A stretch of DNA of 64,000 bases. It comes from DATLLN01 sp963809205 (GTDB lineage Bacteria > Actinomycetota > Thermoleophilia > Gaiellales > JAICJC01). The notes below the pieces were generated by a model. The model was given only the letters and a program-made list of their open reading frames with translations. It had not been told where the DNA came from and did no database searches. The stretch is from assembly GCA_963809205.1 (NCBI GenBank), contig CAWEIS010000001.1:124001-188000 (forward strand), read 5' to 3'. How positions within the stretch are numbered: the stretch's first letter is position 1; every line of letters starts with the position of its first letter. The position numbers were made by a program, and so were the translations under genes. This document shows positions 16,864 through 23,009 of this stretch, in pieces.

Positions 16864-18363
16864 GTGACCGCGTCGAGACGCCTGCTCGCGCCGCTGGTGT
16901 TCGTCGCCGGTGCGACCACCATGTCGACGGAGATGTCGGCATCCCGGTTGCTCGCGCCGTTCTTCGGTGCGTCGATCCTGATCTGGGCGAACATCATCGG
17001 CCTGATCCTGATCTACCTGGCCGCGGGATACTTCCTCGGCGGCCGGCTGGCCGACCGCCACCCGCACCTCCCGTACCTCGCCCGGCTGATGCTGCTGGCC
17101 GCCGCTGCGATCGCCGTCACACCGTTCCTCGCCGAGCCGCTCCTGGGAGTCGCGGTCGACGCGTTCGCGAACGCGTCGGTCGGCGCGTTCCTGGGGTCGT
17201 TCTTCGCGGCGATGGCGATCTTCTCGGTGCCCATCACCCTGCTGGGGATGGCGTCGCCGTTCGCAGTCCGCCTGGGCGTGGAGAGCGTCGAGAAGGCGGG
17301 GGAAGTGGCCGGCAAGATGTACGCGCTGTCCACGGCGGGCAGCATCCTCGGCACATTCATCCCGGTCGCCCTGCTGATCCCGCTGATCGGCACGCGGCGG
17401 ACGATGCTCGCGACAGCCGCGCTGCTGGCGCTGGTCGCCGCCCCGGCGCTGGGCCGCCGCTACGTGCTGGTGCCCGCCGCGATCGCCGCGCTGGCGCTGC
17501 TGCCGCCCGGCCTGGTCAAGCCCGGCAGCGGCGTGATCTACGAGACCGAGTCGCCGTACCAGTTCATCCAGGTCGTGCAGCGCAGCGACGGCTCGCGGAT
17601 CCTGCACCTGAACGAGGGCTGGGCCGAGCACTCGGTATGGCGGCCGAACACGGTCATGACCGGCGGCTACTGGGACCAGTTCCTGCTGGCGCCGGTGATC
17701 CACGGCAGCCCGATCCGCAACCTGGCGATGGTCGGCTACGCGGGCGGCACCGTCGGCCGGGCCTACGGCCTGGTCTGGCCGGACGTGAACGTGCTTGGCA
17801 TCGAGTTGGACGGCGACGTCACCGCCGCCGGTCGCCGCTACCTCGGCCTGGACGACAACCCGCGCGTGCGGGTCGCCACCGACGACGGCCGCGTCTACCT
17901 GGAGGCGCACAGCTCCGACTACGACGCGATCTTCCTGGACGCGTTCCGCCAGCCCTACATTCCCTTCTACCTGACGACCCAGGAGTTCTGGTCGCTCGCC
18001 CACGACCGCCTGAACACCGGCGGCGTGGTGATGGCCAACGTCGGCCGCGTCCCCGGTGACGACCGGCTCCCGGACGCGATCGCCGGCACCATGGCCACCG
18101 AGTTCGCGAGCGTCTACATGTGGCCGGTCGGCGGCTTCAACATGATCGTCGCCGGCTTCCGCGAGCACGTCTCGCCCGACGAGCTGCGGCTGCGGCTGGA
18201 GGGGGCACCGTCGCAGCTGACCGGCGTCGCGGCCTCCGCGCTCGACCACGCGAAGCCGGTGGCCCCGAGCAGCGACCCGCTGACCGACGACCGCGCGCCG
18301 GTCGAGTGGATGACCGACCAGATGATCGTCCGCTACGCCGCCGACGGAGGGACCGGACGCTGA
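16864..18363 (+). CDS. Membrane-fused spermidine synthase-like protein
   Basis: 499 residues from GTG 16864. Residues about 5-215 contain six or seven membrane helices (VFVAGATTMSTEMSASRLL opening), and about 230-495 form a spermidine-synthase-like Rossmann domain: LNEGWAEHSVW, MVGYAGGTVGRAYG (cofactor loop), LGIELDGDV, ATDDGRVYL, YDAIFLDAFR. These fusions are widespread and often annotated fused MFS/spermidine synthase; aminopropyl transfer is not proven for them. It heads a run of coupled genes (TlpA, CcmH, receiver-like protein). No polyamine genes are nearby. Confidence 0.82.
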   Translation: MTASRRLLAPLVFVAGATTMSTEMSASRLLAPFFGASILIWANIIGLILIYLAAGYFLGGRLADRHPHLPYLARLMLLAAAAIAVTPFLAEPLLGVAVDAFANASVGAFLGSFFAAMAIFSVPITLLGMASPFAVRLGVESVEKAGEVAGKMYALSTAGSILGTFIPVALLIPLIGTRRTMLATAALLALVAAPALGRRYVLVPAAIAALALLPPGLVKPGSGVIYETESPYQFIQVVQRSDGSRILHLNEGWAEHSVWRPNTVMTGGYWDQFLLAPVIHGSPIRNLAMVGYAGGTVGRAYGLVWPDVNVLGIELDGDVTAAGRRYLGLDDNPRVRVATDDGRVYLEAHSSDYDAIFLDAFRQPYIPFYLTTQEFWSLAHDRLNTGGVVMANVGRVPGDDRLPDAIAGTMATEFASVYMWPVGGFNMIVAGFREHVSPDELRLRLEGAPSQLTGVAASALDHAKPVAPSSDPLTDDRAPVEWMTDQMIVRYAADGGTGR

Positions 18364-18899
18364 ACCGCACGACGCGAACGGTGCTCCAGGTCGTGGTCGT
18401 CGCCCTGCTCGCTCTGCTGGTCGGCGTGTTCCTGAAGGGCGTGCTGGCCGGCTCCTCGACGGTGTCGGCGCAGCTGCGCGACGGCAAGCGGCCGCTGGCG
18501 CCGGACTTCACTCTGGACACGCTGGACGGCAGGACGTTCACGCTCTCATCCACCCGCGGCAAGCCGGTGGTGCTGAACTTCTGGGCGTCGTGGTGCGGCC
18601 CGTGCAAGGACGAGGCGCCGGTGCTCGCGGAGCTCGCGCACCGCTACGGCAGCAAGCTCGACATCGTCGGCGTCAACAGCCAGGACGACATCGGCGACGC
18701 CCGCTCGTTCGCGCACCGGTACGGGCTGGACTTCACCGTCGTCCATGACACCGGCTCGGTGTACCGCAAGTGGGGCCTCGGCGGGCTGCCGGAGACGTTC
18801 GTCATCGCGCCCGGCGGCAAGGTGGTCAAGCACTTCCCGGGCCAGATCACCGGCTCCGACCTCGAGCAGGCCCTCCAGCCCTACGCGGAGGGGTCGTGA
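18360..18899 (+). CDS. TlpA/ResA-type thioredoxin, membrane-anchored
   Basis: Extracytoplasmic thiol-disulfide oxidoreductase. 179 residues: one N-terminal membrane anchor (VLQVVVVALLALLVGVFL), then a redoxin domain with APDFTLDTLDG, the active site WCGPC in NFWASWCGPC, and the cis-proline region GLPETFVI. The chosen start is CTG 18360, which overlaps the previous TGA (CTGA) and has GGAGGG 8 nt upstream; the first canonical start is GTG 18381, seven codons in, without a ribosome site. Followed immediately by CcmH, so a role in reducing apocytochrome c cysteines is likely. Confidence 0.85.
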   Translation: MNRTTRTVLQVVVVALLALLVGVFLKGVLAGSSTVSAQLRDGKRPLAPDFTLDTLDGRTFTLSSTRGKPVVLNFWASWCGPCKDEAPVLAELAHRYGSKLDIVGVNSQDDIGDARSFAHRYGLDFTVVHDTGSVYRKWGLGGLPETFVIAPGGKVVKHFPGQITGSDLEQALQPYAEGS

Positions 18900-19354
18900 C
18901 GCGGCGCCTTGCTGCCCTGGCGCTGGCCGTCGCGGTGCTCGCCGCCGGCTGCGGCGGGTCGGGCGGCACCTGGTCGCCCGCCGGGGTCGAGCAGGATCTG
19001 ATGTGCGTGCCGTGCAACCAGCGGCTCGACCAGTCGCAGTCGGCCGTTGCGATCCGGATGCGCACCCAGCTGGCCGAGTTCCACCGCAAGGGCTGGTCGG
19101 AGCAGCGCGTGAAGGACTACTTCGTCGCCCAGTACGGGCCCGAGGTGCTTGCGGCGCCGCCGAAGCACGGCTTCGACCTGCTGGCCTGGGTGATCCCGGC
19201 CGTGGTGCTGATCGGCGGCGGCGCCATCGCCGTGACGCTGGCGATGGCCTGGTCGCGGTCGCGCAGCGGGCGGGCCGCCGCGCAGGCGGACGCCTCCGAG
19301 GTCGACGAGGCGATGGCGGCGCGGATCGACCGCGAGCTGCGGGAGCTGGAGTGA
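18896..19354 (+). CDS. ccmH: CcmH-like cytochrome c biogenesis lipoprotein
   Basis: Thiol-disulfide protein acting on apocytochrome c haem-binding cysteines. 152 residues from GTG 18896 (GTGA overlap with the TlpA-like gene). Features: signal peptide with lipobox AAGC (Cys19), the CcmH motif CVPCNQRLDQS followed by RTQLAEFHRKGWSEQRVKDYFVAQYG, then one membrane helix (LLAWVIPAVVLIGGGAIAVT) and a charged cytoplasmic tail. The usual motif is RCxxCQN; here it is MCVPCNQ. Other ccm genes are not in this window. A c-type cytochrome substrate is encoded at 2.1 kb. Confidence 0.87.
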   Translation: MTRRLAALALAVAVLAAGCGGSGGTWSPAGVEQDLMCVPCNQRLDQSQSAVAIRMRTQLAEFHRKGWSEQRVKDYFVAQYGPEVLAAPPKHGFDLLAWVIPAVVLIGGGAIAVTLAMAWSRSRSGRAAAQADASEVDEAMAARIDRELRELE

Positions 19355-19662
19355 GCGTCGTCCAGCTGGCCGGCGTCGACCTGTTCTTCCGGGCGAAGAT
19401 CGAGGCGATGCTGACCGCCTCCGGCCACCAGGTGATCGCGAAGGCCGGCGGCCCGCCGCCCGACCTGGTGATCGCCGACGTCAACCGCACCGAGCCCGAG
19501 GAGGTGCTCGCCCGGTTCCCCGGCACTCCGGTGCTCGGCTTCGGCCAGCACACCGACCCGCAGCGGCTGCGCGCGGCGCGCGCGGCGGGCTTCGCGACGG
19601 TCGTGCCACGGTCGGTGCTGTCCGACCGGTTGCCGGAGCTCGTCAGCGACCTGGTTGGGTAG
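19351..19662 (+). CDS. Receiver-like small protein
   Basis: 103 residues from GTG 19351, overlapping the CcmH stop (GTGA). The fold pattern resembles a CheY receiver: VVQLAGVDLFFRAKIEAMLTASGHQV, DLVIADVNR, TPVLGFGQHTDPQRLRAARAAGF, TVVPRSVLSDRLPEL. The acidic pocket normally following strand 1 is absent (LAGVD in place of VDDD), and the strand-3 aspartate is DVN, so it is probably a pseudo-receiver that does not take up phosphate normally. Function unknown; linked to the redox operon by coupling. Confidence 0.65.
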   Translation: MSVVQLAGVDLFFRAKIEAMLTASGHQVIAKAGGPPPDLVIADVNRTEPEEVLARFPGTPVLGFGQHTDPQRLRAARAAGFATVVPRSVLSDRLPELVSDLVG

Positions 19663-19697
19663 AGTCCCCGTCAGGAGAGGAGATCGAGGAGGCCCAT

Positions 19698-20000
19698 GTG
19701 ACGTACATCATCGCCGAGCCCTGCATCGACGTGAAGGACAAGTCGTGCATCGACGTCTGCCCCGTGGACTGCATCCACGAGATGGCTCGGATGCTGGTGA
19801 TCGATGCCGAGGAGTGCATCGACTGCGGCGCCTGTGAGCCGGAGTGCCCGGTCGAGGCGATCTTCCCGGAGGACGCCCTCCCCGACAAGTGGGAGCCGTT
19901 CGTCAAGATCAACTACGCCTACCCCGACTCCGGCGCGATCGACGGGCTGGTCGACGCCTACGCGACCGAGCACAACGTGCAGAACGAGCCGCCCGCCTGA
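19698..20000 (+). CDS. fdxA: Seven-iron ferredoxin (3Fe-4S/4Fe-4S)
   Basis: Low-potential electron carrier. 100 residues. GTG 19698 has GAGGAGG 5 nt upstream; the ATG at 19696 is out of frame. The first cluster region is EPCIDVKDKSCIDVCPVDC (3Fe-4S plus a 4Fe-4S cysteine) and the second is CIDCGACEPECPVEAI. The rest (ALPDKWEPFVKIN) is typical for actinobacterial FdxA. Single gene, ended by a strong hairpin that also serves the convergent phosphodiesterase gene. Confidence 0.95.
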   Translation: MTYIIAEPCIDVKDKSCIDVCPVDCIHEMARMLVIDAEECIDCGACEPECPVEAIFPEDALPDKWEPFVKINYAYPDSGAIDGLVDAYATEHNVQNEPPA

Positions 20001-20030
20001 AAGAACGGGGTCAGACCCCGATTCTTTCAG
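19997..20030 (+). terminator. Bidirectional hairpin between fdxA and the phosphodiesterase gene
   Basis: Arms CTGAAAGAA-CGGGGTC and GACCCCG-A-TTCTTTCAG pair over 16 bp with a single bulged base, covering both convergent stop codons. A-rich and T-rich outer parts make it a rho-independent terminator in either direction. The core GGGGTCAGACCCC is a known recurrent palindrome in bacterial genomes, so this could also be a copy of a dispersed repeat. Confidence 0.75.
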
Positions 20031-21643
20031 ATGTAGCCGAGGTTCTTGAGGGACTGCTCGATGGCGGCCTCCTCCTCCTCGGTGTAGACGACCTCCTGCT
20101 CGGCGTCGCGGTCGCGCCCGGCCTCCGTGCGCACCTCGCGGCCGTCGGAGAAGAGCTCGGTCAGCACCCGGCCGTCCATGTCGTCGGGCACCGCCAGGCC
20201 CATGGCATGCAGCGCCGTCGGTGCGACGTCGACGATCCGCGCGCCGGCCAGCTCGCCCCCCTCGATGCCCGGGCCGAGAGCCAGGATGATCCCGGTGCGC
20301 CGGTGGCGACCGCCGCCGGCGGCGTCGGGGATCCGCTCGACGATGCCGCCGGCCGCCAGCCGGTCGGACGCGGTGTACGGCCGCTCGCCGAAGTCGATCA
20401 GCACGTCCGGGATGCGGTGCAGCTCGCTGCCGCTGTAGACGTCCTCGCGCAGGTACGCGCGCTCGATGATCCGCTCGCCTGTCTGGGGATCGCGGGCGGC
20501 CTCGAGCACGTCGATCACGCACCGGCCGACCTTGCGCCGCTCCTCCTCGGGCACCCAGTCGGCGATGAACACGCTCTCCGCGGACGCCGCGGCCGCGTAG
20601 GCGATCGTCTGCTCGGCGTCGATCGGCTGCGCGAGCGCGCTGTCGATGCCGCGGGCCAGCCGCTCGCGCACGCTGGTCGGCACGCGCTTCTCCAGGCCCA
20701 GCACGTCGAGCCGGCGGATGGCGTCGATCACGGTCCGCGTCGACAGGCCGCTGCGTGAGATGCCGGGCGTCCCGCCGGACCGCGTGAGCAGGCCGTACTC
20801 CTCGAGCGCGCGGTTGATGAAGAACAGCTTCTCGAACCGGCCGAAGCCGTGGTCGGAGACCACCAGCACGGTCGCGCCGCGCTCCGCCATCGCCAGCCGG
20901 TCGCCGATCACCTGGTCGCAGCGCCGGTAGGACTCCTCCAACGGCGCGAGCTCGTCGCCCGCCCGCTCGGCGTCGAACCGCGGATCCGTCGGGTCGAGCA
21001 CGTTCCAGAACTTGTGCTGCAGCGGATCGGGCGCCTGGATCACGGTGAACAGCAGATCCCAGTCGCCCTTGTCGAGCAGGCGGCCGACGGCGATCTCCTG
21101 CTGTCGGATCCAGAACTGCGTCTGCTCGATGAACTCGAGGCCCTCCAGGCCGAGGGCGAACGGGTCGGCCTCGTAGCCGCCGGGCATCGCCTTGAGCTCG
21201 GCCTTCAGCTCCTGCGGCCAGGTGTAGTCGACGTCCTCGCCGGGAGTGAACATCCCGCACACGAACCGGCCGTGCTCCAGCCGGGCCGGCGGGAAGGATA
21301 CCGGCACGGCGACCACGTTCGCCACCTTGCCCGCGGCGTCGACCAGATCCCACAGCTTGGCGCCGCGCGCCGAGCGCGATGACACCAGCCGCTTCTCGCC
21401 GGGCGCTCCGGCCTCCCAGAAGTCGAAGATGCCGTGCGTCCCCGGGCTCTTGCCGGTCGCGATCGACACCCATGCCGGGGAGCTGTACGGCGGCAGGCAC
21501 GACTCCAGACCGCCGTGACGGCCCCGCTCCAGCGCCCGCGCCAGGTTCGGCATGACGCCGCGCTCGGCGAGCGGGCGGAGCAGATCCCACGTCGCGCCGT
21601 CCAGACCGAGGACGACGACCTTTCCGGACAGGTCTCCAGCCAT
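20027..21643 (-). CDS. Alkaline phosphatase superfamily phosphodiesterase/nucleotide pyrophosphatase
   Basis: Two-metal phosphoesterase of the PF01663 group. 538 residues from ATG 21643 (MAGDLSG), directly before the first metal motif VVVLGLDGATWD. Further motifs: SSPAWVSIATGKSPGTHGIFDF around the nucleophile, VTVIQAPDPLQHKFW-like region, and VVSDHGFGRF. No signal peptide, so it is likely cytosolic; the upstream in-frame stretch to 21679 has no convincing start. The substrate is unknown; related proteins hydrolyse phosphonates, nucleotides or phosphodiesters. Its TGA lies within the shared terminator hairpin. Confidence 0.85.
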   Translation of the reverse strand: MAGDLSGKVVVLGLDGATWDLLRPLAERGVMPNLARALERGRHGGLESCLPPYSSPAWVSIATGKSPGTHGIFDFWEAGAPGEKRLVSSRSARGAKLWDLVDAAGKVANVVAVPVSFPPARLEHGRFVCGMFTPGEDVDYTWPQELKAELKAMPGGYEADPFALGLEGLEFIEQTQFWIRQQEIAVGRLLDKGDWDLLFTVIQAPDPLQHKFWNVLDPTDPRFDAERAGDELAPLEESYRRCDQVIGDRLAMAERGATVLVVSDHGFGRFEKLFFINRALEEYGLLTRSGGTPGISRSGLSTRTVIDAIRRLDVLGLEKRVPTSVRERLARGIDSALAQPIDAEQTIAYAAAASAESVFIADWVPEEERRKVGRCVIDVLEAARDPQTGERIIERAYLREDVYSGSELHRIPDVLIDFGERPYTASDRLAAGGIVERIPDAAGGGRHRRTGIILALGPGIEGGELAGARIVDVAPTALHAMGLAVPDDMDGRVLTELFSDGREVRTEAGRDRDAEQEVVYTEEEEAAIEQSLKNLGYI

Positions 21644-21689
21644 CGGGGGCGCAGTGTACCCCTGGCCGTCGCCCCCCACGGCACCCCGT

Positions 21690-21708
21690 GTTGCAACATC
21701 CGTTGCAA
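21690..21708 (+). promoter_or_regulatory. Repeated TTGCAA motif upstream of the repeat-protein unit
   Basis: GTTGCAA occurs twice, 12 bp apart (21690 and 21702), each containing the palindrome TTGCAA. It lies between the divergent phosphodiesterase gene and the GTG at 21798. The PadR operator at 43342 is built from the same TTGCAA element. A regulator site is inferred; none was identified. Confidence 0.3.
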
Positions 21709-21797
21709 ATTTGGGCGACAGGTGGGAAGATCGGCGTCGTCGCAGGCGTCACTTGATTGGTGGACCGCGTTCGGCGGCCCGAACGAAAGGAGTCCCT

Positions 21798-22220
21798 GTG
21801 GAACAGGCGACACTCAGCCTGGCGCGCGAAGGCGCGTCGGACCGCATGCTCGCGGTTGACCTCCGCCGCGCGGACATCGAGTCCGCACTCGAGTCGGCAG
21901 CCGACGGTCGGGTCGAGCTGCTGCTCGACATTGCCGCCCGGGAGGCCGACGGCGAAACCGCCGAGCGGCACACCCTGACGGTCGACTGCACGATCGCCGA
22001 TCTCGAGCGGTTGCTCGAGAGCTCGTCCGACACCGTCCGCGTCGGGTTCGACGCCGAGGCGCTGGCGCGGGCGATTCGCGAGCCCGACACGGAGGCGCAC
22101 GGGCTGCGCGAGAAGATGGCAGTGCTGGCCATCGTCGTCGCGACGACCGGCGCAGCCGCCGGCGCCGCGCAGGCGATGCCCACCCAGGGCGGGGGGGCGG
22201 CGGCACCGGCACGACGGTGA
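21798..22220 (+). CDS. Hypothetical protein with C-terminal hydrophobic segment
   Basis: Not recognised. 140 residues from GTG 21798, which has AAAGGAG 5 nt upstream. The first ~110 residues are soluble, acidic and helical (DLRRADIESALESAADG, DLERLLESSSDTVRVGFD), followed by one hydrophobic stretch (MAVLAIVVATTGAAAGAAQA) and a short Gly/Ala/Pro tail. The layout suggests a cytoplasmic domain with a C-terminal membrane anchor. It is coupled by GTGA to the tandem-repeat protein, and the two probably work together. Confidence 0.7.
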   Translation: MEQATLSLAREGASDRMLAVDLRRADIESALESAADGRVELLLDIAAREADGETAERHTLTVDCTIADLERLLESSSDTVRVGFDAEALARAIREPDTEAHGLREKMAVLAIVVATTGAAAGAAQAMPTQGGGAAAPARR

Positions 22221-22930
22221 CGGATGTCCGGGACATGCCGGCCGATTCCATGATCGCGTCGCAGTCCCTGGGCGGCCATGCGGGCCAGATGGCGTCACCC
22301 GCCATCATCTCCGCGGCGCAGGCCGCTCAGCCGAGCGGTGGAACCGCCGTCCACGATTCCGCGGCCGACACCATCGCAGCCGCGACTGCGGCTTCGCAGT
22401 CGGGTGCTCCGGTACATGACATGGCGGCGGACACGCTGTCGGCTTCGGCTGCGGCTTCGCAGTCGGGTGCTCCGGTGCACGACATGGCGGCGGACACGCT
22501 GTCGGCTTCGGCTGCGGCTTCGCAGTCGGGTGCTCCGGTGCACGACTCGGCGGCGGACACGTTGTCGGCTTCGGCTGCGGCTTCGCAGTCGGGTGCTCCG
22601 GTGCACGACTCGGCGGCGGACTCGCTGGCCGCGTCCAGCGGACCTGCGGCCGCTCCGGTCCGCGACTTCCCAGGCGATGTCGCCAGGGCGGTGGCGGCCG
22701 GCGACACGGTGCCCGTGGCGCGGGACCTCCCCGGCGAGGTCGCCGCGGGTCAGCCTGTGCTTGCCGATTCGTCGAAGGCTCCTCCGGTCACCAGCCAGGG
22801 AAGCAGCGGCATCGATCTGCCGGGCATCGACGCGGCGCAGTTCGTGGTCGTCGGCGGCATCGCACTCGCGCTGATCGGCGCAGCGTTCGCGGCGGCGGGG
22901 GTCAACCGCCGGACGCCGAAGCCGAGCTGA
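22217..22930 (+). CDS. Tandem-repeat protein with C-terminal membrane anchor
   Basis: Not recognised. 237 residues from GTG 22217 (GTGA overlap). The N-terminal two thirds carry a motif V-[H/R]-D-x-[A/P]-[A/G]-[D/E] at least seven times (VRDMPAD, VHDSAAD, VHDMAAD twice, VHDSAAD twice, VRDFPGD), the central copies being exact 21-residue units rich in Ala/Ser. One membrane helix (FVVVGGIALALIGAAFAAAG) lies near the C-terminus, followed by a basic end (NRRTPKPS). No N-terminal signal peptide is visible. This topology would put the repeats outside only if the protein is tail-anchored. A strong terminator follows. Confidence 0.75.
   Translation: MTDVRDMPADSMIASQSLGGHAGQMASPAIISAAQAAQPSGGTAVHDSAADTIAAATAASQSGAPVHDMAADTLSASAAASQSGAPVHDMAADTLSASAAASQSGAPVHDSAADTLSASAAASQSGAPVHDSAADSLAASSGPAAAPVRDFPGDVARAVAAGDTVPVARDLPGEVAAGQPVLADSSKAPPVTSQGSSGIDLPGIDAAQFVVVGGIALALIGAAFAAAGVNRRTPKPS
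22388..22639 (+). repeat. 63-bp in-frame tandem repeat, four units
   Basis: The string GCGGCTTCGCAGTCGGG recurs at 22388, 22451, 22514 and 22577, exactly 63 bp apart. The units are nearly identical in DNA, differing at a few bases (for example ATG/TCG at the variable Met/Ser codon and ACGCTG/ACGTTG). Near-identity at third positions indicates recent amplification or gene conversion. Confidence 0.95.
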
Positions 22931-22941
22931 CGCGCGTGACA

Positions 22942-22974
22942 CCGGCGGCGGCCGCATGGCGCGGCCGCCGCCGG
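22942..22974 (+). terminator. Strong GC hairpin after the repeat protein
   Basis: Perfect 14-bp arms (CCGGCGGCGGCCGC and its complement) around a 5-nt loop, starting 12 nt after the stop codon. No T run, but stem stability makes termination likely. Confidence 0.65.
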
Positions 22975-23009
22975 GCTTCGCGGTAGCGCCGCCCTCTAGA
23001 ATCCAGGCG

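Noticed and set aside
22388..22639. CRISPR-like array
   Set aside because: Units are contiguous, in frame, near identical and lack unique spacers; they encode protein repeats.
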